A DNA stretch of 11,418 nucleotides from contig NZ_MOMC01000040.1 of assembly GCF_001983105.1 (NCBI RefSeq), forward strand, positions 54,587-66,004, read 5' to 3'. The DNA comes from Pseudofrankia asymbiotica. GTDB taxonomy: Bacteria; Actinomycetota; Actinomycetes; Frankiales; Frankiaceae. Positions within the stretch are counted from its first letter, which is position 1. Each line of letters opens with the position of its first letter. A program made the position numbers and the translations under genes. The notes beneath the pieces are model-generated. The model worked only from the letters and a program-made list of their open reading frames with translations. It did not search any database and was not told where the DNA came from. Below, piece after piece: positions 1 to 7,237 of this stretch.

Positions 1-51
1 TGCCCTGCCGCCCGCCGGCCGGGGCTGGCGCCGAAGGCTCAGGTGACACAC

Positions 52-109
52 CGCGAACCTAGTCACCAGGTCCGACACTCCACGAACCGGTGACCAGGTC
101 CGACACTCC
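52..109. repeat. Tandem direct repeat, two units of about 28-30 bp
   Basis: A 17-base segment, ACCAGGTCCGACACTCC, occurs at 65-81 and again at 93-109, exactly 28 bp apart. Each copy is preceded by CGAACC and a short variable stretch, so the whole unit is duplicated head to tail. No gene was found in 1-265. The repeat lies upstream of a candidate promoter, so it could be a pair of regulator sites or a chance minisatellite. Confidence 0.7.
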
Positions 110-170
110 GGGCCCTGCATCGGTCGGGTCGCACGCCGCTGTGCTCCCGCGTCGCACGGCACATCGCCCG

Positions 171-199
171 TTGTCCCGGATCGGCGGGGTGGCTACCTT
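171..199 (+). promoter_or_regulatory. Candidate sigma-70-like promoter for the DUF3592-like gene
   Basis: TTGTCC at 171-176 and TACCTT at 194-199 are separated by 17 bp and fit the actinobacterial TTGACn-N17-TAnnnT pattern. Transcription would start near 206, giving a leader of about 60 nt before the ATG at 266. This rests on pattern matching alone. Confidence 0.3.
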
Positions 200-265
200 G
201 ATGCGTGGTGTGCCGGGAAGGCTGGTCGGCGGTCCGATCACGACGCCCAGCGCCGGGAGGCACGG

Positions 266-1309
266 ATGCCAGCCACCTTCATGGACTCCCGGGCCGACCG
301 TGAGCAGCCCGAGGCGATCGCCGCGCTCGTGGCACTCGCCAGCGCGCTCTACGCCGTCACGGTCATCTTCTGCCTGATGACCTGGGGGTACCACGGGGAG
401 CGGGACCAGCGCGCCCGCGCGGTGACGCTCGCCGAGGGGACCGTCATCGACGCTCACCATCATGGGAAAGAGTTGTCCGCCCGGGTTCGCTGGTCCGACA
501 CCGACGGCGACACGCATGTACAGAACTTCTCGACGCGCGCCGAGTACCACCCGGGCGACCGCTTCCCTGTCCTGTACGACCCGCGGCGACCGAACGCGCG
601 GGCCTATCCCGCGCTACCGGGGGAGTCCGCCACGGCGAACGGTCACCTCCGGTTCCTTGCTCTCGTCGGCCTGGTTCCCGTTCTCGGCTGGTGGACCGTG
701 ATCGGCGCGCGGTTCCTCATCGTGTCCCGCCAGTCCCCGAGACCCATGGCCGCGGCCGCGTACGTGGGCCAGCGGGATCTTGACTGGTCCTTCTTCACAC
801 GAGTCGAGTTCCATCGGTTCTTCATTCCCGCTGGAGTGGAGCTCTGGATCCAGTTGGTCGGGCCGGTCGTCAACCAGTACGACATGACGGAGCGGGCGGT
901 CAGCTGGCAGCGGGTGATGTGGCATCCGGCCGCCGCCAGCCTGTCGCCTGGTTCCCCTGTGATCATGTTTGGTGACCTGACGAGATCTGGCTGGCTGATC
1001 GGGCCCGTCGTGGTCCAGCTGGCCGACGGCACCCGCCTCGTGCCTCTCGGGCCGACACGTTCCCGGTTGCCCGAGTCCTTCGTGCTCGAGCCGGCGACGA
1101 CGCGCACCTGGTCGGCCCGGTGGAATCGAGCGGCCTTCTTCGCTTTCGTCGGCGCCGCCGTATGCGCCACGTTCGCGACGATGACTGCCGTCGCCGCGGG
1201 CTGTTCCATCGGCGTCATCGCCGCCGGCGCGCTGGCGTTCGGGGTCGTGGGGGGTGCCTTTGTCGTCAACATCTGGGCCGGTCACGGCGGTGCGCCGCCC
1301 TGGCCTTAG
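266..1309 (+). CDS. Multi-pass membrane protein, DUF3592-like
   Basis: A 347-residue protein. The ATG at 266 has a good ribosome-binding site, GGGAGG at 255-260 with 5-nt spacing. A second in-frame Met six residues on is less well placed. A hydrophobic segment at about residues 17-40 is followed by a small beta-rich stretch with a T-V-I-D-A start and a Y-D-P-R-R-P-N-A-R-A-Y end at about 58-115, a pattern typical of DUF3592. A second membrane segment lies at about 127-152. A soluble region of roughly 130 residues follows, then two closely spaced C-terminal segments at about 290-340. Four membrane spans are therefore likely. No catalytic motif is visible and no function can be named. It is transcribed alone and converges on the VOC gene 60 bp downstream. 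Confidence 0.8.
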   Translation: MPATFMDSRADREQPEAIAALVALASALYAVTVIFCLMTWGYHGERDQRARAVTLAEGTVIDAHHHGKELSARVRWSDTDGDTHVQNFSTRAEYHPGDRFPVLYDPRRPNARAYPALPGESATANGHLRFLALVGLVPVLGWWTVIGARFLIVSRQSPRPMAAAAYVGQRDLDWSFFTRVEFHRFFIPAGVELWIQLVGPVVNQYDMTERAVSWQRVMWHPAAASLSPGSPVIMFGDLTRSGWLIGPVVVQLADGTRLVPLGPTRSRLPESFVLEPATTRTWSARWNRAAFFAFVGAAVCATFATMTAVAAGCSIGVIAAGALAFGVVGGAFVVNIWAGHGGAPPWP

Positions 1310-1342
1310 AAGGTCGGTCCGCGCCGTCCGGCTGGCGTGGGT

Positions 1343-1375
1343 GCGGCTACGCCGGGGCCGCGGCCGCGGCTACGC
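1343..1375. repeat. GC palindrome flanked by a 10-bp direct repeat
   Basis: GCCGCGGCCGCGGC at 1357-1370 is a perfect 14-bp palindrome. The 10-mer GCGGCTACGC occurs at 1343-1352 and 1366-1375. It lies between two convergent genes and touches the last base of the VOC gene. It could help end transcription, but it has no loop and no T-run, and such palindromes arise easily in DNA this rich in GC. Confidence 0.4.
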
Positions 1376-1783
1376 GAACGGGCGGGTGAAGGCCGCGGGG
1401 CCGGCGGTGATGACGCGGAACTCGTTGCCCTCGGGATCGGCGAGGAGGTAGCCGGCCTCGCCGACGGCCTCCAGGCGGCGTACTCGCCGGGCGCCCAGGG
1501 TGGCAAGCCAGCTGGCGACGCGCTCGGCGTCGACCGCGTAGAGATCGAGCTGGAGGCGGTTGCGAGCTGGCCCGAGCTTGCGGACCTGGCGCAGCAGCAG
1601 CTTCGGCCCCGCGCTCGCCGGGTGACGCAGCTCGGCGGTCTCAGCGCCGCGAAGGGTTACCTCATAACCCAGCGCTCTGGACCAGAACCGGATCATTCGG
1701 TCGACATCCACACAATCAACCCCGACCCGGGCTACCCTCAGCCCGTGCGTCTCAAACCTGGCCACTCGCGCATGATGCCGCAT
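1370..1783 (-). CDS. VOC-superfamily (glyoxalase-like) protein
   Basis: A 137-residue protein with the beta-alpha-beta-beta-beta layout of one glyoxalase/bleomycin-resistance/dioxygenase (VOC) module pair. Key stretches are V-D-C-V-D-V-D-R-M-I-R-F-W-S-R-A-L-G-Y at about 22-40, N-R-L-Q-L-D-L at 75-81 and L-L-A-D-P-E-G-N-E-F at 113-122. This is the pattern of the actinobacterial Glyoxalase_6-like family. In many relatives the third stretch reads R-x-H-x-D; here the His is Gln (residue 78), so a usual metal ligand may be missing, while Glu121 is kept. The substrate is unknown. ATG 1783 is the likely start, with only a weak AAGG upstream. The gene is divergent from the HIT gene, whose start is 119 bp away. 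Confidence 0.8.
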   Translation of the reverse strand: MRHHARVARFETHGLRVARVGVDCVDVDRMIRFWSRALGYEVTLRGAETAELRHPASAGPKLLLRQVRKLGPARNRLQLDLYAVDAERVASWLATLGARRVRRLEAVGEAGYLLADPEGNEFRVITAGPAAFTRPFA

Positions 1784-1889
1784 TGCGGGTGCCTTGGTTC
1801 ATCGGTGGCCGGCGTGTTGTGAAACGGTCACTGGTCCGAGCCTGCCGGCGGGCCGCGTCCCGCTGGATCTCGTGGCCTACCTGGGTCGG

Positions 1890-1895
1890 TAGGGT
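1890..1895 (+). promoter_or_regulatory. Possible -10 element for a leaderless HIT mRNA
   Basis: TAGGGT ends 7 nt before the ATG at 1903, the spacing seen in leaderless actinobacterial transcripts. The same bases include AGGG, which could instead act as a weak ribosome-binding site with 8-nt spacing. No good -35 element is visible. Confidence 0.25.
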
Positions 1896-1902
1896 CCTGG
1901 CC

Positions 1903-2298
1903 ATGCCGACTATCTTCACCCGGATCATCAACGGAGAGCTGCCGGGTCGGTTCGTCTATGAGGACGAGCACACGGTCGCGTTCCTGACCATCTCCCCGAT
2001 CCGGCCGGGCCACACGCTCGTCGTGCCGCGCCTCGAGATCGACCACTGGATCGACCTGCCGGACGCGGAACAGCGGGAACTGTGGAGCGCGGCGGCCAAG
2101 GTGGGCCGGGCGATCCAGGACGCCTTCCAGCCTCGTCGGGTCGCGGCGATCATCGCGGGGCTGGAGGTGCCGCATGTGCACGTGCACCTGATCCCGATCG
2201 ACAGCGAGAAGCAGCTGGACTTCGGCCTCGCGGATTCCAGCCCGACGCCCGAGGCGCTGGACGAGGCCGCCGAACGGATCAGGGCCGCGCTCGCCTGA
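1903..2298 (+). CDS. HIT-family nucleotide hydrolase/transferase
   Basis: A 131-residue histidine-triad protein. The defining H-V-H-V-H-L-I-P motif is at residues 91-98, and the middle His (93) is the expected nucleophile that forms the nucleotidyl intermediate. The N-terminal T-I-F-x-R-I-I-x-G-E-L-P and the central P-I-R-P-G-H-T-L-V-V-P stretches are also standard. Family members hydrolyse phosphoramidates or dinucleoside polyphosphates such as AMP-linked compounds in the cytosol; the true substrate cannot be read from sequence. The frame is open upstream to 1783, but homology begins at M-P-T-I-F, so ATG 1903 is chosen and gives the usual family length. The gene appears monocistronic and ends 4 bp before a hairpin. 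Confidence 0.93.
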   Translation: MPTIFTRIINGELPGRFVYEDEHTVAFLTISPIRPGHTLVVPRLEIDHWIDLPDAEQRELWSAAAKVGRAIQDAFQPRRVAAIIAGLEVPHVHVHLIPIDSEKQLDFGLADSSPTPEALDEAAERIRAALA

Positions 2299-2301
2299 CC
2301 C

Positions 2302-2326
2302 GCGGCGCCTACGTCCACGGCGCCGC
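2302..2326. terminator. GC hairpin between convergent genes
   Basis: GCGGCGCC at 2302-2309 pairs perfectly with GGCGCCGC at 2319-2326 across a 9-nt loop. It starts 4 bp after the HIT stop codon and sits 26 bp from the end of the opposing gene. It has no T-run, which is common for actinobacterial terminators. It may serve both strands. Confidence 0.5.
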
Positions 2327-2352
2327 CAGAAACGCGGCGACGCGAGGAGCGG

Positions 2353-2700
2353 TCAGCCGGCCCTGCGGGAGCGGCGGCGGGGGCCGGCGGCATCGGGGCG
2401 GCGCGCCGGGCGGGATCGCTGGCGCGGGCCGACCGCGAACGGCTCGGGCAGCGGAATCATCGGCTGCGCCGGCTGCTGTGCCGTCGGGACATCCGGCGCC
2501 GTGCCGCCGTCAGCCGGCACGACGTCCAGCGGTGTCACCAGCCGGAGCCTCGGCAACAGGCCCGCGTCGGCCAGCAGCGCGAGCGCTCGGCGCTCGTCCT
2601 CGTCCCACTCCACGACCGGCGGCGGTGCCAGCAGCACCGACAGCACACAGTCCTTACACGCGTCCCCACGCGCCACGCACGAATCACAGTCGATCAGCAT
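2353..2700 (-). CDS. Small four-cysteine protein, conserved actinobacterial hypothetical
   Basis: A 115-residue protein. ATG 2700 is preferred over GTG 2709, because AGAGGTGA at 2706-2713 lies 5 nt upstream of it and M-L-I-D-C-D fits the start I recall for homologues. The N-terminus has C5-x2-C8-x6-C15-x2-C18, which looks like a zinc-binding knuckle. Next come L-S-V-L-L, an acidic W-D-E-D-E-R-R-A-L-A-L-L-A-D-A-G-L segment at about 31-47, and a Pro/Arg-rich, probably disordered tail that is very basic at the end. No enzymatic motif is present. A metal-binding or nucleic-acid-binding adaptor is conceivable but unproven. It lies 83 bp downstream of the NYN-domain gene on the same strand and may be co-transcribed with it. 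Confidence 0.75.
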   Translation of the reverse strand: MLIDCDSCVARGDACKDCVLSVLLAPPPVVEWDEDERRALALLADAGLLPRLRLVTPLDVVPADGGTAPDVPTAQQPAQPMIPLPEPFAVGPRQRSRPARRPDAAGPRRRSRRAG

Positions 2701-2783
2701 CGCGCTCACCTCTGTCGCTCACACTGTGTCATCGCTGACCGTAGACGCGTGGTCCGACAGTTTTTCGCGCCGTGGGTGTCGGC

Positions 2784-4094
2784 TCAGCGCTCCAGGCGGG
2801 CGAGGAGGGCGGCGGAGGGAACCGCGCGGGCACCGGCGGCGGCGCAGGTCTCGGCGACCTCACGGTCCGAGGTCACGACGACCACGGGACGGCCGGAGGG
2901 CTCGGCGCGGACCAGCCGGACGATCTCCTCGTCGGCGAGCTCGCCCAGCCGGCTGAACAGCACCCGTACCCCGCGTGGCGCCGTCACCCCGACCGGGCGG
3001 CTGGCGACCGCCGTCGCGTCGAAGACCACGGTGACCTCGGCATCCGACGCCCGGCCGGCGAGCGGGCCGAGGCCGGACAGCAGCCGCACCCGCTGGGCCT
3101 GCAGCGGCAGCGCGCCGTAGCCACGCTTGGTGACGTTGTACCCGTCGATGATCAGGTGGATGCCGGGGATCGAGAGAACCTCGTCGATGACGGTCGGGTC
3201 GTCGTCGGGGCGCCCGCGGGGGCCGACCGCGGAGAACGGGTCGCGTGCCTGCCCGTCCTCCGTGGCGCACAGGTCCGCCGGGCGCTGCACCGTGCTGGGC
3301 AGGGCAAGCTCGCGGCGCACGCCGTTGGCCGCGCCCATCAGCGTGTCCAGCAGTACTCGCAGGCGGGCGTCGTCAAGGCTGCGCGCGTCGCGTCCCTCCC
3401 GCCGGGCGGCGGCGAGCGCCGTCTCCAGCTCGCCGACCCGGGCCCGCAGCCGGCGGGTCTCGCCCTCCGCCGCCCTGACGAGGGCGCGGGCCGCGTCCCG
3501 GTCCGCGGCCGCGGCCGCGATCTCCTCCTGCGCCGCCTGCTCGGCGCGGCGGACCCGCTCGGCCGAGCCGCGCATCCGCCGGCGCAGGTCATCCGTCTCC
3601 AGGCGAGCCGTGGCCAGCTGGTCGCGCAGCTGCTCCTTCTCCGCGCGGCCGCCCTCCTGGACCGCGGCGAGCGCGTCGGTGAGCCGGTCGACCTCCCGGG
3701 CGGCCTCCTCGGCCTTGGCCGACACCGCGGCCTGCACGGACGAGGTGGCGGCGACGGCGAGCAGGTCCTCCCAGCCAGCCGGGCGTAGGACGAAGGCGAC
3801 CGCGGCCACCTCGGCAGGCGGCGCCGCGGCCGGCGGGCCGTCGGTCGCCATCACGGCGTCCGCGAGCCCCGGATGGGCCCGCCGGACCCACTCCGCCACC
3901 CGGCCCCGGAAGATCGCGTCGTGCTCGACAGCGGCCGCGAGCGGGACCGCGCCCTGCTTGGCCCGGCGCGCGGGCGTGAACCTGCGCACGGCGACGAGGC
4001 TCGCGGGCACCTCAACGTCCTCAAGCCCGGCGAGTGTCTCGGCGGCGAAGGCGACGACCTGGGTGCGTACCTCCACCGGCAGCGGCTCGCTCAC
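2784..4094 (-). CDS. Coiled-coil protein with C-terminal NYN (YacP-like) nuclease domain
   Basis: A 436-residue protein if started at GTG 4094, where V-S-E-P-L-P-V-E-V-R begins the region I recognise in actinobacterial homologues. An ATG at 4190 would add 32 residues. The N-terminal helical domain (about 1-115) includes R-R-F-T-P-A-R-R-A-K. A long heptad-like coiled coil rich in Ala, Glu and Arg covers about 121-236. The C-terminal NYN/PIN-like domain covers about 305-436 and carries the acidic residues of its metal site: L-I-I-D-G-Y-N-V (Asp317), V-V-F-D-A-T (Asp359), A-D-E-E-I (about 377-381) and T-S-D-R-E-V (Asp410). Such domains act as metal-dependent ribonucleases, and YacP/Rae1 cleaves ribosome-associated mRNA. 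A role in RNA turnover is inferred. No clear ribosome-binding site precedes GTG 4094, so the start is uncertain. Confidence 0.85.
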   Translation of the reverse strand: MSEPLPVEVRTQVVAFAAETLAGLEDVEVPASLVAVRRFTPARRAKQGAVPLAAAVEHDAIFRGRVAEWVRRAHPGLADAVMATDGPPAAAPPAEVAAVAFVLRPAGWEDLLAVAATSSVQAAVSAKAEEAAREVDRLTDALAAVQEGGRAEKEQLRDQLATARLETDDLRRRMRGSAERVRRAEQAAQEEIAAAAADRDAARALVRAAEGETRRLRARVGELETALAAARREGRDARSLDDARLRVLLDTLMGAANGVRRELALPSTVQRPADLCATEDGQARDPFSAVGPRGRPDDDPTVIDEVLSIPGIHLIIDGYNVTKRGYGALPLQAQRVRLLSGLGPLAGRASDAEVTVVFDATAVASRPVGVTAPRGVRVLFSRLGELADEEIVRLVRAEPSGRPVVVVTSDREVAETCAAAGARAVPSAALLARLER

Positions 4095-4189
4095 CCGGCG
4101 TCCGGGGGAGGCAGGTCGACGGGCACGGTACGGACTCCCTGTCGCAGGAACGAGTGGCAGCACTCCAGCGTAGTCCGGCGGCGCAGCCA

Positions 4190-4236
4190 TCACCATCCGC
4201 CATGAATCGTCACCATCCGCCACGATCCGGCGGATC
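4190..4236. repeat. 13-bp direct repeat plus 13-bp palindrome, possible operator
   Basis: TCACCATCCGCCA occurs at 4190-4202 and at 4210-4222, exactly 20 bp apart, or about two helical turns. Immediately beyond it is GATCCGGCGGATC at 4224-4236, an inverted repeat with 6-bp arms around one base. They lie about 100-140 bp upstream of the GTG start chosen for the NYN gene. Placement and helical phasing suggest a regulator site, but no regulator can be named. Confidence 0.5.
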
Positions 4237-4422
4237 CGAGGGGATGGGCCAACGGCGTGCGTGGCACTTCTGCCGGAGCGGCGCACCCGCTGGCCCGCCA
4301 GTAACCCGACCGTCAGGAACCACGCCGAAAGGCCACCGGGACCTCAATCCCAACGACGGGGGGACAACGTTTGCCGAAAGATGTCCCGCCTCAGTTGACC
4401 CAACCATCGGGAAGGTGTTCGA

Positions 4423-4462
4423 CAAGGGCATTTCCCTTGGGGATGACCGACTTCTGTAATGT
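4423..4462 (+). promoter_or_regulatory. Possible promoter region of the DUF4352-like gene
   Basis: CAAGGG at 4423-4428 and CCCTTG at 4434-4439 form an inverted repeat with a 5-nt centre. TAATGT at 4457-4462 is a reasonable -10 element, giving a leader of about 50 nt. The best -35 match, TTCCCT at 4432-4437, is poor and 19 bp away. The inverted repeat covers the -35 position, as an operator would. Confidence 0.3.
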
Positions 4463-4509
4463 CGCGCTATCCATCCCCATGCTCCGTTTTTGGCAGCGGG
4501 GTGTACGCC

Positions 4510-4516
4510 GAGAGGA
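4510..4516 (+). promoter_or_regulatory. Ribosome-binding site fixing the GTG 4522 start
   Basis: GAGAGGA at 4510-4516 lies 5 nt before GTG 4522. The frame is open from ATG 4459, but that start has no comparable site, so GTG 4522 is preferred. Confidence 0.75.
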
Positions 4517-4521
4517 ACACT

Positions 4522-5802
4522 GTGAGCGACCAGAACCCCCCGACCCCGCCAGACGGTGGGGGCGGAAACGCGCAGAGCGGCGGTGGGTGGCCGCCAAGCA
4601 CCCCGGCGCCGGACTGGCAGGCGGCACCGACCACCAAGGCGGACGGCTCGGCCTGGCCATCGGGCGCCGGCCAGACCCCGCAGAACGTCACTCCTGGGGC
4701 GACGCCGCCGGGCGCCCCGACCTCACCCGGCCAGTGGTCCGCACCCGGCGACTACCAGCAGCCCGGTTATCAGCAGCCCGGGTACCAGCAGCCGGGCTAC
4801 CAGCAGGCCGGCTACCCGCCGCAGGGCACCCCGCCGCCCGGTGGCTACCCCTCACCCGGCACGCCGGCACCAGGCGGCTACCCGCAGACGACGCCCTATC
4901 CGCAGGGCGACGCCTACCCGCCCGCCGGTGGCTACCCTCCCTCGCAGCCCGGCTACCAGCAGCCGGGCTACCAGCAGCCCAACTACCAGCAGCCCGACTA
5001 CGCCCAGCAGGGCGGCTACCAGCAGCCCGGCTACCAGCAGGCGGGCTACCAGCAGGGCGGCTACGCCCAGCCCGGTACCCCCACCGGCTGGACCGGCCAG
5101 CCGGGCCAGCCAGGTCAGCCGGGCCGGCCGGGCCGCTCCAACCGCAACGTGGTCATCCTTGTCTCCGCGCTCGTGGCGGTCCTCGCGATCGTCCTCGGCG
5201 TCGTCATCGCGCTCGCGGTCGGTGGCGGCGGCGATGACGACCCGCCGGTCACCTTGCCACCGGTGACCACGTTGCCGACAGGCAGCGCCCCGGCTCCGAC
5301 CCCGCCGCAGGCATCCAGCGGCCCGGTCACCACGCCGTCGACGCGCCCGGGGCCGGCCGGCTGCACGACGATCAACGCGCCGGGAGGGGCGCCCGCGGCC
5401 GGCGTCGCCGACATCGGCCAGACGGCGACCGTCCAGGGCGAGGGCACCAGCGAACTCACCACCTACACCGCGCGGATCACGCTGAACAGCATGTGCCGCA
5501 CCACGGCCCCGGTGACGACGTACGGCGACCCGCCGGAGAACGGCGTCTTCATCGTCGCCAACTTCACGGTGCAGATGGTCACCGGCAAGGCCAACGTCTA
5601 CCCGCTGAGCTTCTTCGGCCAGACCACGGATGGCACCCGGTACGACGCCACCTACGAGGAGGTCGGCTCACGGCTGGACGCCGATGACCTCGCGGCCGGC
5701 CAGCAGGTGCGAGGCAACATCGTCTTCGACGTTCCGGACGACAACCACCTCGTGTACTGGGAGCCGCTGTTCGCGACGTCCCGGGCGAACTTCCGTTACT
5801 GA
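4522..5802 (+). CDS. Type II membrane protein: Tyr/Gln/Pro/Gly repeat tail, one TM helix, DUF4352-like outer domain
   Basis: A 426-residue protein. Residues 1-208 are low complexity: first Pro/Gly-rich, then from about 77 to 190 repeats of the form G-Y-Q-Q-P, then Q-P-G repeats ending in a basic R-P-G-R-S-N-R-N. One hydrophobic helix follows at about 210-232. A Thr/Pro linker (about 238-280) leads to a beta-rich domain at about 294-426. There, [10 protein letters not shown], the two Cys and [14 protein letters not shown] resemble the DUF4352 immunoglobulin-like fold. The basic residues before the helix and the absence of a cleavable signal place the repeat tail in the cytoplasm and the C-terminal domain outside. 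Homologues are often annotated as lipoprotein- or antigen-like envelope proteins; no activity is known to me. The mannosyltransferase gene follows 277 bp downstream on the same strand. Confidence 0.85.
   Translation: MSDQNPPTPPDGGGGNAQSGGGWPPSTPAPDWQAAPTTKADGSAWPSGAGQTPQNVTPGATPPGAPTSPGQWSAPGDYQQPGYQQPGYQQPGYQQAGYPPQGTPPPGGYPSPGTPAPGGYPQTTPYPQGDAYPPAGGYPPSQPGYQQPGYQQPNYQQPDYAQQGGYQQPGYQQAGYQQGGYAQPGTPTGWTGQPGQPGQPGRPGRSNRNVVILVSALVAVLAIVLGVVIALAVGGGGDDDPPVTLPPVTTLPTGSAPAPTPPQASSGPVTTPSTRPGPAGCTTINAPGGAPAAGVADIGQTATVQGEGTSELTTYTARITLNSMCRTTAPVTTYGDPPENGVFIVANFTVQMVTGKANVYPLSFFGQTTDGTRYDATYEEVGSRLDADDLAAGQQVRGNIVFDVPDDNHLVYWEPLFATSRANFRY
4750..5075 (+). repeat. In-frame 15-bp repeat region coding G-Y-Q-Q-P
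   Basis: Units of the type GGCTACCAGCAGCCC recur in two blocks, about 4750-4815 and 4951-5065, with a Pro/Gly/Tyr-rich stretch between them. All units stay in frame and vary at synonymous positions, so the peptide pattern appears to be under selection. Number and order of units are likely to vary between strains. Confidence 0.85.
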
Positions 5803-5963
5803 TCGGCAACGCATCCGGGACCTGGCCCAAGACCCGGCCTGGTCCCGACAGGCAACCTCATCGGCCGGCGGCGGTGGCTGGCGCCCGCCGGCGCCGGCCG
5901 TGGCCGCTGCCGCGGGTAGCGGGCCCATCCGGCCGGGTCCTCGGGCCGCGACCCGGCCGCCGG

Positions 5964-5986
5964 GCGGCGCCCTCGCCCGGCGCCGC
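5964..5986. other. GC hairpin in the 277-bp gap before the mannosyltransferase gene
   Basis: GCGGCGCC at 5964-5971 pairs perfectly with GGCGCCGC at 5979-5986 across a 7-nt loop. Both arms are identical to those of the hairpin at 2302-2326. It could end the DUF4352-like transcript or lie in the leader of the mannosyltransferase. The rest of 5803-6079 shows no gene. Confidence 0.4.
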
Positions 5987-6079
5987 GATGACTCCGTCGA
6001 ACCGCGCGCTCCGGCGAGCGCGCGGCCGATCGGCGGGGAGGGGCCAGCGGCGGACGGGCCGGTAGAGGACCATGGGCGC

Positions 6080-7210
6080 ATGCGGGTGCTCGTGGTGACC
6101 AACGACTTTCCGCCGCGTGCCGGCGGCATCCAGGCATACGTGCACAACTTCGCGAGCAGGCTGCCCGCCGGCGACGTCGTCGTCTACGCGCCGGCGTGGA
6201 AGGGCGCGGCCGAGTTCGACGCGGCCCAGAGCTTCCCGGTCATCCGGCACCCGACGTCGCTGATGCTGCCCACCCGGTCCGTGCTGCGCCGGGCCCGCGG
6301 GATCGCCCGCGCCGAGCGGTGCGACGCGGTCTGGTTCGGCGCGGCGGCGCCGCTCGGCCTGCTGGGCGCGCCACTGCGCGCCACGACCGGGATTGAGCGA
6401 GTCGTCGCGAGCACCCACGGCCACGAGGTCGGCTGGGCGGCGCTGCCCGGCGCCCGCCAGACGCTGCGCCGGGTCGGCGCGACCACCGACGTCATCACCT
6501 ACCTCGGCGACTACACCCGACGCCGGATCGGCCCGGCCTTCGGGCCCCGCCCGCGCCTGGAGCGGCTGCCCAGCGGCGTCGACGCGGAGCTGTTCCGCCC
6601 CGGCGTCGGCCGCGACGAGATCCGCGCCCGGCACGGGCTCACCGGCCGGCGGGTGGTCGTCTGCGTGAGCCGCCTGGTCCCGCGCAAGGGGCAGGACATG
6701 CTGATCCGCGCCCTGCCGAGCTGGCGGCGCCGCTACCCGGACACGGCCCTGCTGCTCGTCGGCGGCGGCCCCTACCGCGCCGACCTGGCCCGGCTCGCCC
6801 GGGAGCACGACGTGGAGGGCCACGTCGTCTTCACCGAGTCGGTGCCGTGGGAGGAGCTGCCGGCGCACTACGCGGCCGGCGACATCTTCGCGATGCCATG
6901 CCGCTCCCGGCTCGGCGGCCTGGAGGTCGAGGGCCTGGGGATCGTCTACCTCGAGGCGTCCGCCGCCGGGCTTCCGGTCGTGGCGGGAGACAGCGGCGGC
7001 GCTCCCGACGCCGTGCTCGACGGCCGCACCGGTCTCGTGGTCGACGGCCGCAGCCTGACCGACGTCGCCTCGGCCGTCGCGGAGCTGCTGGATGATCCGG
7101 ACCGAGGCCGATCCATGGGCGCCGCCGGCCGCGCCTGGGTCGAGCTCACGTGGCGCTGGGATCTCCTGACCAAGAACCTCATCGAGTTCCTCAGCCCCAA
7201 CCCTCGCTGA
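6080..7210 (+). CDS. pimB: GT4 mannosyltransferase, PimB'-like
   Basis: A 376-residue GT-B fold glycosyltransferase close in length to mycobacterial and corynebacterial PimB'. P-P-R-A-G-G-I-Q (11-18) is the N-terminal glycine loop. T-H-G-H-E-V-G-W-A (112-120) carries a conserved His. S-R-L-V-P-R-K-G-Q-D (197-206) has the Arg198/Lys203 pair that contacts the donor phosphates. E284 and E292 form the E-x7-E motif in V-E-G-L-G-I-V-Y-L-E-A-S. PimB' adds the second mannose of phosphatidylinositol mannosides from GDP-mannose at the inner face of the membrane. Close relatives have other lipid acceptors, so the acceptor is inferred. ATG 6080 starts the conserved M-R-V-L-V-V-T-N-D-F-P-P; AGAGGA at 6064-6069 is 10 nt upstream. 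Confidence 0.85.
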   Translation: MRVLVVTNDFPPRAGGIQAYVHNFASRLPAGDVVVYAPAWKGAAEFDAAQSFPVIRHPTSLMLPTRSVLRRARGIARAERCDAVWFGAAAPLGLLGAPLRATTGIERVVASTHGHEVGWAALPGARQTLRRVGATTDVITYLGDYTRRRIGPAFGPRPRLERLPSGVDAELFRPGVGRDEIRARHGLTGRRVVVCVSRLVPRKGQDMLIRALPSWRRRYPDTALLLVGGGPYRADLARLAREHDVEGHVVFTESVPWEELPAHYAAGDIFAMPCRSRLGGLEVEGLGIVYLEASAAGLPVVAGDSGGAPDAVLDGRTGLVVDGRSLTDVASAVAELLDDPDRGRSMGAAGRAWVELTWRWDLLTKNLIEFLSPNPR

Positions 7211-7237
7211 TCGTCGCGGAGCGGCGCGACACCGACC

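Larger units (their letters stand above)
4095..4521. other. Divergent intergenic region without a gene
   Basis: These 427 bp separate the divergent NYN-domain and DUF4352-like genes. I see no protein-coding pattern here. The NYN reading frame stays open through it to 4286, so part could be an N-terminal extension. The region is locally less GC-rich near 4360-4500. It holds the repeats at 4190-4236, the inverted repeat at 4423-4439 and the likely promoter and ribosome-binding site of the plus-strand gene. Confidence 0.6.

Noticed and set aside
59..550. Minus-strand open frame of 163 codons
   Set aside because: It lies opposite the DUF3592-like gene and its promoter region, has no recognisable protein features and no ribosome-binding site support.
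1783..1902. N-terminal extension of the HIT protein by 40 residues
   Set aside because: The added residues do not resemble HIT proteins, and the ATG at 1903 gives the normal family start and length.
3127..4173. Plus-strand open frame of 348 codons rich in Ser, Arg and Ala
   Set aside because: It is the antisense of the NYN-domain gene; its biased composition is the mirror of high-GC coding DNA.
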